Shown here: in pieces, positions 51,478 through 60,450 of the stretch | Layout: every line of letters starts with the position of its first letter | Position numbering within the stretch: the first letter of the stretch is position 1 | Source of the DNA: JAYFNU01 sp964622315 | Lineage (GTDB): Bacteria; Bacillota; Clostridia; Oscillospirales; Ruminococcaceae | Length of the DNA stretch: 64,000 nucleotides | Direction of reading: 5' to 3' | NCBI GenBank assembly: GCA_964622315.1 | Contig: CAZUOY010000001.1 | Coordinates: 22,887 to 86,886 of the forward strand | Position numbers and translations under genes: made by a program | Notes under the pieces: model-generated | Seen by the model: only the letters and a program-made list of their open reading frames with translations | The model's database searches: none | What the model was told of the DNA's origin: nothing

Positions 51478-52206
51478 ATGAAAAGGGTAAAAATCATCGG
51501 AATTGCGGCGGCTTTCATTTTTGCGTTATGTCTGTTTGTTTTTTTAACAAGGCTTAATGAAAGCAAGGAGATACCGAAAACTCAGGTGGTTGTCGCGGCT
51601 ACGAACATACCTATCAACTCGGCGATATCGGAAGATATGCTGATGCTGGTGGATATTCCGACCGAGGCGGTTATGTCAGACGCGGCGCTGAGCATGGAGT
51701 CGATAATCGGTCAAACCGTGAATAGCACCATTTACGCTGGCGACCAGATTAGGGCGTGCCGTCTTGTTCAGTACGGCGACCCCGAGAGCGGCACGCTTTC
51801 ATATATCGTTCAAGAGGGCATGCGCGCCATTTCCATTAATGTCACCGATGTTGAGGGTGTTTCCGGAATGCTGAAGCCCGGAAATCACATCGACCTTATT
51901 GCACAGTATGAAACCGAAACGGGTGCAGTGGACGACAGCGGAGTTCCTATTAAGGAACAAGCGGCAAGGATAATCCTTCAAAATGTTGAAATACTCGCGG
52001 TGGACGCGTATATGACCCCTGCTGGCGCACCAAGCGACGTTTTATATACAAAGCTTACACTTTCTGTTACCCCCGAGCAGGCGGTAGAGCTAAGCTTCGT
52101 GGATAATCTCGGCACAATTAGGGCGGTGCTTCGTTCCACTCTCGACGAGGAGACTATTCAGGAACACAGCATTACCGTTGACGACATACATATTACGAGG
52201 GACTAA
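51478..52206 (+). CDS. cpaB: Pilus assembly protein CpaB/RcpC
   Basis: 242 residues. N-terminal signal anchor (about 4-24), then the SAF domain (TQVVVAATNIPINSAISEDMLMLVDIP, IGQTVNSTIYAGDQIRACRLV) and the RcpC region (GMRAISINVTDVEGVSGMLKPGNHIDLIAQY). In diderms it works next to the secretin; in this apparently monoderm organism it may contact the cell wall. ATG 51478 has GGAGG directly upstream. Confidence 0.88.
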   Translation: MKRVKIIGIAAAFIFALCLFVFLTRLNESKEIPKTQVVVAATNIPINSAISEDMLMLVDIPTEAVMSDAALSMESIIGQTVNSTIYAGDQIRACRLVQYGDPESGTLSYIVQEGMRAISINVTDVEGVSGMLKPGNHIDLIAQYETETGAVDDSGVPIKEQAARIILQNVEILAVDAYMTPAGAPSDVLYTKLTLSVTPEQAVELSFVDNLGTIRAVLRSTLDEETIQEHSITVDDIHITRD

Positions 52207-52209
52207 GCT

Positions 52210-53424
52210 ATGAGAATAAAAATAATGCTGGTCAGTAAGACCGAGAATATTATCAACGTTCTTAAAAGTATGGTAACCGACGAGGAGTTCGTAATAACGG
52301 GAGATTCTCCCGGCGGCTCAGCGGCGCTTGCGATAATAGAAAACACCTCGCCCGATGTCGTTATAATGACTCTCGGCTCTGAGGACGTGGACGTGCTTAA
52401 CCTCGCAGAGCGTCTTGTGCTTAACCGACCGAAAACCTTCGTTGTGCTTCTCGCGGACAAGCTCGACGCGCCGACACTGCAAAAGGCTATGGCTATTGGC
52501 GTTCATAATGTCGCGGAGTTTCCGGAGAACGCGAAGAATTTTGCTGAATATATAAAGGGCGTATATCGCGCCGAATCAAAAAGAATAGAGGCGCTTCAGG
52601 CAAAAAAGAGTATAGCGTGGATGAGCAAGGTTATTACGGTTTTCGGCTCGAAGGGCGGGCTTGGAAAAACGACGATAGCAACAAATCTTGCCGTAAAGCT
52701 TGCCGAGAAGAATAAGAAGGTCGCCCTAATTGACCTTGACCTTCAGTTCGGCGACGTTCACGTATTCATGGATTTAGAGCCGAAGGAGACGATAGCGGAG
52801 CTTGTTCAGGACGTATACACGCCGAGTATAGATTCAATCAGAAGCTATATGATGGTGCATCCAAGCGGCGTTCACGTTCTCTGTGCGCCGAAAAGCCCTG
52901 AATACGCGGAGCTTGTTTCTCCGGAAAAGCTGCAAAACCTTTTGAGCTTAATTCGTTCCTACTACGACTATGTAATTATAGATACTCCGCCATCCTTCAC
53001 GGATATTTCCATTACTGCTATAGAGGCCTCGACTCTCGTGTTGTTTGTAACGGGACTCGATATTTCGATACTTAAAAACTCGAAGCTCTCTATGAGCCTT
53101 CTCGATTCCCTTCAGCAAAAGGAGAAGGTGCGCTTGATAGTCAACCGCGCCGTCGAGATGAATTCCGTAACGATAAACGATGTGCAAACCATTCTCGGCT
53201 GCCCGATATGGGCGAGAATACCGAGCGATTACAAGGTCGCCGTTTCTTCGCTCAACCGCGGAGAACCGATAGTGACAGGCTCGCCGAACTCACGTATAGG
53301 TGCCGCCATAAGTGAAATGGCGAACCTCATAGAAAGCGGCGAACCCGATGCGGACACTGTCGCGCTCAAAGAAAAAGCGAAGCACAAAAAGGGTCTTTTC
53401 GGAAGGAAGGACGACGCGGAATAA
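52210..53424 (+). CDS. cpaE: CpaE-like pilus-localisation ATPase
   Basis: 404 residues. N-terminal receiver-like domain (about 1-120) in which the phospho-Asp position reads VVIMTLG (Thr), so it is probably not phosphorylated. The MinD/ParA-type ATPase follows, with the deviant Walker A KGGLGKTT at 148-155 and YVIIDTPPSFTD as Walker B. The protein directs assembly of the Tad machine at its cell site. C-terminal tail is basic. It begins 3 bases after cpaB. Confidence 0.88.
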   Translation: MRIKIMLVSKTENIINVLKSMVTDEEFVITGDSPGGSAALAIIENTSPDVVIMTLGSEDVDVLNLAERLVLNRPKTFVVLLADKLDAPTLQKAMAIGVHNVAEFPENAKNFAEYIKGVYRAESKRIEALQAKKSIAWMSKVITVFGSKGGLGKTTIATNLAVKLAEKNKKVALIDLDLQFGDVHVFMDLEPKETIAELVQDVYTPSIDSIRSYMMVHPSGVHVLCAPKSPEYAELVSPEKLQNLLSLIRSYYDYVIIDTPPSFTDISITAIEASTLVLFVTGLDISILKNSKLSMSLLDSLQQKEKVRLIVNRAVEMNSVTINDVQTILGCPIWARIPSDYKVAVSSLNRGEPIVTGSPNSRIGAAISEMANLIESGEPDADTVALKEKAKHKKGLFGRKDDAE

Positions 53425-53452
53425 ACTGAAAGCAGCCTGAGGAGGATTTCAT

Positions 53453-54802
53453 ATGGGACTTCTTGAACGTCTTGAAAAACAGAAGACTACCGGCGCCGAG
53501 GCTCACGAAGGCTCGGAGGGCAACGAGGTAGTAAGAACTCAGGACGAGTATAGCGACCTCAAAAGGAAGGTTCACGCCGATTTAATTGAACTCCTCAATA
53601 AAGAGGAGAGCGACGGTGCCGTTCCGAAAAAGGGCCGCGACGATTATATAAAGGGAAAGATTGAGGGATTAGTAAACGCTACGGGAATAACCGTAACGCG
53701 CGCGGAAAAAAACCGAATAGTCCGTGAAATTTTAAACGACGTTATCGGTTTGGGTCCCATTGAGCCTCTACTTGAGAATCCTGATATAACAGAAATAATG
53801 GTTAACGGGCCGTACAGTGTTTATGTTGAGCGCCGAGGCAAGCTGGAACTTTCTGACGCGCAGTTTACAAGCAACGAGCACGTAATGAACGTCATAAACC
53901 GAATTGTAAGCTCGGTAGGCAGACGTATTGACGAGTCAAGCCCCATGGTGGACGCTCGCCTTGCCGACGGAAGCCGCGTTAATGCCATTATTCCGCCGCT
54001 TGCGCTAACAGGTCCTACGGTGACTATCCGTAAGTTCTCTAAGCGTCCGCTTACAGTAAATGACCTTATTCGTTTTAATTCCGTCTCTCCCAAGATGATG
54101 TCTTTTCTTGAGGCGTGCGTAAAAGGAAAAACGAACATAATTGTTTCGGGCGGTACAGGAAGCGGAAAAACCACGCTTCTAAACGTGCTTTCAAGCTATA
54201 TTCCCGAATCCGACCGAATTATAACCATTGAAGACGCGGCAGAGCTTCAGCTTCGCCAAAACCACGTTATTACGCTGGAAAGCCGCCCCGCAAATATTGA
54301 AGGCGTTGGGCAGATATCAATTCGCGACCTCGTAAGGAACGCCCTTCGTATGCGTCCTGACAGAATTATCGTCGGCGAGGTTCGTTCGGGCGAAACGCTC
54401 GACATGCTTCAGGCCATGAATACCGGTCACGACGGCTCACTTACCACGGCGCACGCCAACTCTCCGCGCGACCTTATCTCGCGTCTTGAGACAATGGTGC
54501 TTATGTCGGGTATGGATATGCCCGTTCGCGCTATTCGCGAGCAGGTATCCTCGGCGCTTGACCTTATCGTTCATCAGTCACGTATGAAGGACGGAACAAG
54601 AAAGATAGTGAGCATAACCGAGGTAGTTGGCATGGAGGGAGACACGATAACCCTTCAAGAGCTTTTCGGTTACCGTTCCAGCGGTGTTGACGTAAGAGGA
54701 AATATAAACGGAGAATTTATCGCTACCGGCGTAAGGCCGGGCTTTGCCGATAAGCTTGCCGCAAGCGGTATTATCGTGCGTGACGACTGGTTTTCTAACT
54801 GA
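53453..54802 (+). CDS. cpaF: Tad pilus assembly ATPase TadA/CpaF
   Basis: 449 residues; hexameric secretion ATPase that powers pilus extension (and retraction in related systems). Helical N-terminal part about 30-115, then the core with Walker A GGTGSGKT (233-240), Asp box TIEDAAEL, Walker B RIIVGEVR (305-311) and the His box TTAHAN (331-336). Confidence 0.94.
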   Translation: MGLLERLEKQKTTGAEAHEGSEGNEVVRTQDEYSDLKRKVHADLIELLNKEESDGAVPKKGRDDYIKGKIEGLVNATGITVTRAEKNRIVREILNDVIGLGPIEPLLENPDITEIMVNGPYSVYVERRGKLELSDAQFTSNEHVMNVINRIVSSVGRRIDESSPMVDARLADGSRVNAIIPPLALTGPTVTIRKFSKRPLTVNDLIRFNSVSPKMMSFLEACVKGKTNIIVSGGTGSGKTTLLNVLSSYIPESDRIITIEDAAELQLRQNHVITLESRPANIEGVGQISIRDLVRNALRMRPDRIIVGEVRSGETLDMLQAMNTGHDGSLTTAHANSPRDLISRLETMVLMSGMDMPVRAIREQVSSALDLIVHQSRMKDGTRKIVSITEVVGMEGDTITLQELFGYRSSGVDVRGNINGEFIATGVRPGFADKLAASGIIVRDDWFSN

Positions 54803-54811
54803 GGTGAATAA

Positions 54812-55759
54812 ATGCTGATTCTTCTTCTATGCCTTTCCATGGCGCTTATCGTTTATACCCTTATTGTTACCAGAAGCAAGGAACAGGGCAACGACAGCGT
54901 AAAACGGCGTATGTCGGCGCTTACAAAGGATATGTCCGTTGAGGGTATACACGGCGAGGTGCTTGCCGAAAGTGAGCGGAACAGAAAAAAGAATGAACGT
55001 AAGGGTATCATTAAGGTCAGCGAAGCCCTCGAAAACAAGCTGGCGATGGCGGGGGTAAAGCTGAGTGCCAAGGAATACCTCTATTTGTGGATGGGTATAA
55101 CTATTGTACCCATATTCTTGCTTGCCATTTTCGGGGTGAACCCAATAACATACCTTGCTATCGGCGTTATCGGGCTTGCCGTTCCGCCGCTGTTGGTGGA
55201 ACGCGCTTGTAAAAAGCGCAAGGAGCTGTTTAATCGTCAGCTTGGAGAGGCGCTAATGGTTATGGGAAACTGCGTGCGCTCCGGCTATACCTTCCAACAG
55301 GCGATGGAGAGCATAGCTACCGATATGAAGCCGCCTATCTCGACAGAGTTTGCTCATGTGCTTCGTGAGACAAGGTACGGTCTTCCCTTTGACGATGCCA
55401 TGGAGCATATGAAAAAGCGCGTAGATAATAAGGAGTTTGAACTGCTTGTAACAGCGGTAACAATCTCGAATCAGGTGGGCGCGAACCTGTCTGATATGCT
55501 TGACCTTATATCCTTCACCATACGCGACCGCCTGAAGCTTCGCGACGAGGCAAAGGTGCTTACGACTCAAGGACGTTTTTCGGGATTTATCGTGGGCGCA
55601 CTTCCGCTTTTGTTGGGTCTTGCGATGATGATAATGAACCCCACCTATATCGGCACCTTTTTTGAAAGCACAATAGGAATAGTTATGCTTATAATTGGCG
55701 CTGTTATGGAGGTTATCGGTTTTATAGTAGTTAACAAGATTGTTGATATTAAATATTAG
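54812..55759 (+). CDS. tadB: Tad inner-membrane platform protein TadB
   Basis: 315 residues. Hydrophobic segments at the N-terminus, about 92-125, and in the last 60 residues frame the type II secretion F domain (LGEALMVMGNCVRSGYTFQQAMESIA..., about 147-270). It forms the membrane platform with TadC on which the ATPase acts. Confidence 0.9.
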   Translation: MLILLLCLSMALIVYTLIVTRSKEQGNDSVKRRMSALTKDMSVEGIHGEVLAESERNRKKNERKGIIKVSEALENKLAMAGVKLSAKEYLYLWMGITIVPIFLLAIFGVNPITYLAIGVIGLAVPPLLVERACKKRKELFNRQLGEALMVMGNCVRSGYTFQQAMESIATDMKPPISTEFAHVLRETRYGLPFDDAMEHMKKRVDNKEFELLVTAVTISNQVGANLSDMLDLISFTIRDRLKLRDEAKVLTTQGRFSGFIVGALPLLLGLAMMIMNPTYIGTFFESTIGIVMLIIGAVMEVIGFIVVNKIVDIKY

Positions 55760-55768
55760 GAGCGGCAT

Positions 55769-56719
55769 ATGACCGGAATTTTAGTTCTGTGCGCAGGAAT
55801 TACAATATATGCGATTGTGTATCTTCTTCTTGAGCCTAAGGGCAAAGAGGAAGACCTTATGCAACACAGAATTAAATCTATAGGCGAAAGCAACTCAGCA
55901 AAAAGCGCCGTCGTTCTGCGCGACGAGGAGCTTGGAAAACCTCTGTCTGAGCGCTTTTTGAAGCCGATTCTTGACGCGGTGGCAAAGAACGCTAAGCGAA
56001 TGGGCAAGAACGGACAGCAGGAGCCCAGAGCAAAAAGCAAGAAAACGCTTGAACAGGAAGCAAAGCTGCGCACTCAGCTAAGGCAGGCGGGAATTAAGCT
56101 TGAGCCGCAGGAATACAACACCTTAAAGGTTTTCTCTATGCTTGGCATAACCATACTCGGCGCGATTGTCGGCGCTGTGGCTAATTTTTCGGTACCTTTC
56201 TGTGCGCTGATTGGTCTTTACGGTTCATTCGCGTTTATGCGCTTTAACCTTACTACAAAGATATCAAAGCGACGTGAGCTAATGGAGCGCCAACTGCCTG
56301 ACGTGCTTGACCTTTTGAGCGTTAGCGTTGAGGCAGGCCTTGGCTTTGAACAGAGCCTAAAACACATTATTGATAATATGCAAGGTCCGCTTGTAGACGA
56401 GCTGAATGTCTGTTATCGTGAAATGTCAATGGGCCGTTCGCGCAGAGATTCCCTTCAAGGGCTTGCCGAGCGCTGCGGCTTCGAGGAAATAATTAACTTT
56501 ACGAGCGCAGTAATTCAAGCAGGTCAGCTCGGTATTTCACTCAAAAACGTTCTTAAGAGCCAATCCGCGGCTATGAGAGTATCAAGAAGAAACAAGGTTC
56601 AGGAGAAGGCGTATAAAATGTCGACCAAAATCCTTCTGCCGTTGGTTTTCTTCATCTTCCCCGTTATCTTTATAGTTCTGTTAGGTCCGGCTGTAATAAA
56701 TATAATGAGTATATTATAA
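55769..56719 (+). CDS. tadC: Tad inner-membrane platform protein TadC
   Basis: 316 residues with the same F-domain plan (RQLPDVLDLLSVSVEAGLGFEQSLKHI, about 178-300) and paired membrane helices. The segment between about 30 and 95 is strongly basic and faces the cytoplasm. The last base of its stop codon is the first base of the DUF192 start codon. Confidence 0.9.
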   Translation: MTGILVLCAGITIYAIVYLLLEPKGKEEDLMQHRIKSIGESNSAKSAVVLRDEELGKPLSERFLKPILDAVAKNAKRMGKNGQQEPRAKSKKTLEQEAKLRTQLRQAGIKLEPQEYNTLKVFSMLGITILGAIVGAVANFSVPFCALIGLYGSFAFMRFNLTTKISKRRELMERQLPDVLDLLSVSVEAGLGFEQSLKHIIDNMQGPLVDELNVCYREMSMGRSRRDSLQGLAERCGFEEIINFTSAVIQAGQLGISLKNVLKSQSAAMRVSRRNKVQEKAYKMSTKILLPLVFFIFPVIFIVLLGPAVINIMSIL

Positions 56720-57048
56720 TGATTATTAAAGTAAACGGAAAAACTGTTTCCGAAAGTATAGAGGTCGCCGACACCTTCTTCAAACGTTTTCTCGGGCTTA
56801 TGGGAAGAAAGAGCCTTTCACCGAAAAGCGGAATGTTTTTTTACAACTGCGGCTCAATCCATTGCTTTTTTATGAGATTCACTATCGACGCGGTATACAT
56901 TTCAAACGATATGACGGTTGTCGGTGTTGAGACGATAAAGCCGTGGCGCGTCGGAGGGCTATTCAAAGGCGCTAAAAATGTGCTTGAGCTTTGCGAGGGC
57001 GGCGCTTCGGATATTAAACTCGGCATGAAGGTTGAAATAACCGAATAA
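56719..57048 (+). CDS. DUF192 protein in the Tad operon
   Basis: 109 residues, nearly all DUF192: ADTFFKRFLGLMGRKSLSPKSGMFF, then SIHCFFMRFTIDAVYISNDMTVV and KPWRVGGLFKGAKNVLELCEGG. The fold is a small beta barrel of unknown function. No signal peptide is present. It is read directly from the tadC stop, so it is tightly bound to pilus expression; related pairings occur in other Tad loci, but no role has been shown to my knowledge. Confidence 0.87.
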   Translation: MIIKVNGKTVSESIEVADTFFKRFLGLMGRKSLSPKSGMFFYNCGSIHCFFMRFTIDAVYISNDMTVVGVETIKPWRVGGLFKGAKNVLELCEGGASDIKLGMKVEITE

Positions 57049-57068
57049 TAAAGGACTGGAGAACATCT

Positions 57069-58098
57069 ATGGAAGACAAAAGCGTAGTTGAGTTATTAAG
57101 AAACAAAAACGAGGAAGCCGACTTCGACAGTATGCTGAAAACCACGCTCGGCGGCTATAATAAGAAATCGGTTGTGGAATACATAACCAATCTAAAAAAG
57201 GAACAGCAAAAGGCGGTCAACACCTTTAACAAAACCTATCAGTCGCTCATTGACGAGAAGGAGAAGCTGACCGACCAAATAAGCGCACTTAACGAAAAGC
57301 NNNNNNNNNNAGCTACGCAAGTCCGACGCGGAGTATCGCTCGCTTACGGAGGCTATTGATGCGTCTCACGATGACGAAGACGAGAAGAACCTTACTCATA
57401 AGCTTATGACGCTCTCTGCTCAAATTAACGTGTTGAAGCAGGAGAAGAACGATGTTGAAGCGTCGGTTAAAGATAAGGATATAGAGGTTCGCAAGCTTTC
57501 CGCGGTTATCAAGGAGAAGGACAAGGAAATCGAGGTCGCGGGAAAGAACCTTCAGGTTACAAACGAAAGCCTTGCCGCGGCAAAGATAGAAGCGGCTGAG
57601 GCGCGTGCCCAGATTTCAGAACTTGCTAACAGCTTGGACGGTATTAGAAAGGAAAACAAGTTCCTCGAAAATATCGTGAGCGAGGGAGCAATAGCTAAGC
57701 TTAACGAAAAGATTGAGAACCTTTTAAGCGACATTACAAAACAGTCCGAGCTTATAGTAAACAAAGACCGCGAGATAAAGTCGCTTAACGAGGCTGTAGC
57801 CACGCTTACCTCGGAAAGCGCCGCGCTTATGAGCGCCAACGCCCAGCTTCGCCAGGTGAACGAGGAGATAATCATTCAAAACGAAAAGCTCTCCGCGGCG
57901 AACAATGAGATACTAAATCAGCTTAAGTCCGCATATTCCGAAAAAGCGGAGCTTTTCTCGCAGATGTCCGACCTCGCCGTAGAAAAGGCACTGCTTTCTC
58001 GTAAGCTGGACGCGGCCAATGCGCGGCTCGAAATCTTAGGCTATGAGGAGAAGGTTTCGGAGTTAGCGGTAGCTGAAAAAGGTTCTGATAAGAAGTAG
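57069..58098 (+). CDS. DivIVA-like coiled-coil protein, interrupted by an assembly gap
   Basis: Codons 1-77 start MEDKSVVELLRNKN; TTLGGYNKKSVVEYITNLKKEQQ matches the GYxxxxVD/E-type N-terminal motif of DivIVA/GpsB proteins. A 10-base N block at 57301-57310 then breaks the frame; from 57313 an open frame (LRKSDAEYRSLTEAID...) continues to the stop at 58098. Because the frame is open throughout on both sides, one protein of about 340 residues is likely, almost entirely coiled coil (Glu/Lys/Leu heptads). It could place the pilus machine at a pole or septum; this is inferred from the motif and location. Confidence 0.75.
57301..57310. other. Scaffold gap (10 N)
   Basis: Ten N within the coiled-coil gene; true length unknown, and responsible for the apparent frame shift. 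Confidence 0.95.
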
Positions 58099-58192
58099 AT
58101 TGTGAATATTTATTAAAAAAGCTTTACAAAAGTCTCAAAAAGTGGTACAAATAAGATGAATGAAGATATTTTTACGACTGGAGGTGAGCGCA

Positions 58193-59359
58193 TTGAGATT
58201 ATTTAAATATTTCAAGAAGGAAAAAGGTTCCATTTCCGTAATAGTAGCTGTCGCAATGATTGCCCTTTTAGGGATAACCGCCTTAGCTATAGATTATGGC
58301 TATTTGGCGAGTGAAAAGCGGAACTTTCAAAACGCGCTTGACTCTGCCGCGCTTGCGGGCGTAAGGGAGCTTCCTGATTATTTTGCCGCAAAGCAAACTG
58401 CAATTGATTATCTTGTATATAACGGTGTCGATGACGCCGAGACCCGTGTAAACAGCGGCGAGATATTGATATACCAATCTCCGGACAGTATGGAGCTTAC
58501 CGTAACGGGAACCTACGACGTAGATTATCTGTTCGCGATAATTTTCGGCAACGGAACATCCTCAAAAGTGGGGGCGCTTGCTACCGCCAAGAGACCAAAG
58601 GATAGCTTTTTCGCCGATAACGACTGCGCTTTACTTGCGCTGTCCGAAACGGTACCTATGAAGTTTTCTCAAACATATATGGAGCTTAACGACCCGATAC
58701 ACTCCAACTGCCGCGTTGAATTGAGCAGTATGAACGGTAGCTTCGCTAAGATTTCGGCGTGTCAAGGAATAATTAAGGATGCATCAGCCGGAAGTGTCAG
58801 CATTGCTATAAGCGAAGGTTATGCGCCAAAAAAAGAGATGCCGGAAGTAAGCGACCTTGTTGATGCCGCCCAACATCCGAGTGATTCAAAATTAGCCTCA
58901 CTCGGCGTAGAAAAGATAGGAAATACATATTACATTAGGAGCTATGGCTACACGGGAAGACACGCTTACGATAATCTGATAGAAGAATATGGCGATGACC
59001 CTATATACTTCCCCGGCGACGTTATTCTCGAGAACGGCAACTTCAATTCCACAGGAACAATTCTCGCGAAGAACAACGTTACAATTCGAGGTACGCATAC
59101 TAGTATGATTTCCACCAACTCGATTTGTTTTGCGTCGGTCGAGGGTGATATAAAAATAGATAACTGTTCAGCCAGTTTCCACGGTATCTTTTTTGCGCCG
59201 AAAGGAGTGGTGTCTTTAAGCAGTTTCCACGCTGAAATTAAAGGCGCGGTTATCGCCGACAGAATTGATATCGGTAACGGTACTCCGAAAATTGTGTTCG
59301 ACCCCTCCGCGGGCAATCACGTTCCCGCGGGTAGCGGAAAGTCAAGACTTATTAAATAG
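58193..59359 (+). CDS. TadG-like protein with beta-solenoid C-terminus
   Basis: 388 residues from TTG 58193, which has GGAGGTGA eight bases before it; the ATG at 58160 has no ribosome site. KKEKGSISVIVAVAMIALLGITALAIDYG is the TadE/TadG-like N-terminal helix, followed by NALDSAALAG, a hallmark of TadG-type proteins. The last 110 residues (VILENGNFNSTGTILAKNNVTI, SICFASVEGDIKI, GIFFAPKGVVSLSS, IKGAVIADRIDIG) repeat a short strand-turn pattern like a right-handed beta helix. It would be an exposed or pilus-associated surface protein. Confidence 0.83.
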   Translation: MRLFKYFKKEKGSISVIVAVAMIALLGITALAIDYGYLASEKRNFQNALDSAALAGVRELPDYFAAKQTAIDYLVYNGVDDAETRVNSGEILIYQSPDSMELTVTGTYDVDYLFAIIFGNGTSSKVGALATAKRPKDSFFADNDCALLALSETVPMKFSQTYMELNDPIHSNCRVELSSMNGSFAKISACQGIIKDASAGSVSIAISEGYAPKKEMPEVSDLVDAAQHPSDSKLASLGVEKIGNTYYIRSYGYTGRHAYDNLIEEYGDDPIYFPGDVILENGNFNSTGTILAKNNVTIRGTHTSMISTNSICFASVEGDIKIDNCSASFHGIFFAPKGVVSLSSFHAEIKGAVIADRIDIGNGTPKIVFDPSAGNHVPAGSGKSRLIK

Positions 59360-59368
59360 TGTTTGTAT

Positions 59369-59401
59369 AAAAAAGCTCGGGCTGTCAGCCCGAGCTTTTT
59401 T
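59369..59401 (+). terminator. Terminator of the Tad operon
   Basis: AAAAAAGCTCGGGCT - GTC - AGCCCGAGCTTTTTT, perfect 15-bp arms. Confidence 0.88.
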
Positions 59402-59406
59402 GCCTA

Positions 59407-59435
59407 TTGCTAAATTCATGGCAATTTAGTATAAT
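59407..59435 (+). promoter_or_regulatory. Promoter of the DegV gene
   Basis: TTGCTA (59407-59412), 17 bases, perfect TATAAT (59430-59435). Confidence 0.75.
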
Positions 59436-59471
59436 AATTTATGAACAATTTTTGAACGAAGGGAAGGAATC

Positions 59472-60320
59472 ATGAGTAAACAGGTAAAAATAACAGCCGA
59501 CAGCACAAGTGATTTAACAAAAGAAATATACGAAAGTCTAAACATCACCGTTATGCCGTTATACGCGGTTTGCGGAGAAAATACATTTAAAGACAGCATC
59601 GAAATAGACCAAAAAGGTGTCTTTGAGTATTACGACAAAACCAAGCAGCTTTGCAAAACCTCGGCGGTAAACGTCGCGGATTATCTTGAAAAGTTTAAGG
59701 AGCTAACCGCGGACGGCAGCGAAGTGGTTCATCTTTCAATAAGCAACAAGCTTTCAAGCAGTTACCAAAGCGCTTGCGTTGCGGCGGCTGAGTGCAAGGG
59801 GGTTTACGTGGTAGACACACTGAACCTTTCCTCGGGCAGCGGTCACAGCGTAATGATAGCGTCGGAGCTTGCGAAGAAGGGTATGAAGGGCGAGGAGATT
59901 GCAAAAACACTTGAGGGAATAATTCCCCGCGTTGACGCCTCCTTCATAATTAATACGCTCGAATACCTATATAAAGGCGGGCGTTGCTCGGCGGTGGCTA
60001 TGCTGGGGGCAAATATGCTTAAGCTCAAGCCCTGCATTGAGGTTCACGACGGCGCGATGGGCGTTTATAAAAAGTACAAGGGAAGCTATGCAAGCTGTCT
60101 TACCCAGTATGTTTCCGACAGACTCGCGGATATCGAAAGCATTGAGCCTGACAGAATTTTCGTTACCCATACCGTTTTAGACCACACTTTGGTCGAAGCG
60201 GTAAAAAAACAGGTCGAGGATTACGGCTATTTTAAAGAAGTAATTGAAACAATGGCGGGAAGCACAATAGCGAGCCACTGCGGACCAAATACACTCGGCG
60301 TTTTATACATTAGAAAATAA
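59472..60320 (+). CDS. DegV family fatty-acid-binding protein
   Basis: 282 residues. ITADSTSDLTKEIYESLNITVMPL at the start, HLSISNKLSSSYQSA and the later YLYKGGRCSAVAMLGANMLKLKPCIEV are DegV hallmarks. Proteins of this family (FakB) hold a fatty acid for phosphorylation by FakA, feeding exogenous or recycled fatty acids to phospholipid synthesis. No fakA gene is in the window. Confidence 0.9.
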   Translation: MSKQVKITADSTSDLTKEIYESLNITVMPLYAVCGENTFKDSIEIDQKGVFEYYDKTKQLCKTSAVNVADYLEKFKELTADGSEVVHLSISNKLSSSYQSACVAAAECKGVYVVDTLNLSSGSGHSVMIASELAKKGMKGEEIAKTLEGIIPRVDASFIINTLEYLYKGGRCSAVAMLGANMLKLKPCIEVHDGAMGVYKKYKGSYASCLTQYVSDRLADIESIEPDRIFVTHTVLDHTLVEAVKKQVEDYGYFKEVIETMAGSTIASHCGPNTLGVLYIRK

Positions 60321-60332
60321 GAATAGAACCAT

Positions 60333-60365
60333 AAGGCGTCGTTCAGCGGCGCCTTTAAAATTTTG
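60333..60365 (+). terminator. Terminator after the DegV gene
   Basis: AAGGCGTCG - TTCAG - CGGCGCCTT (one G-U pair) followed by AAAATTTTG. Confidence 0.55.
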
Positions 60366-60450
60366 TCGTTTCCTTTCGTAATAATTGCGAATAGTAAAAG
60401 AAGCGCAATAATGATAAAATCTATATAAATAACCGATACGGAGAGACCAG

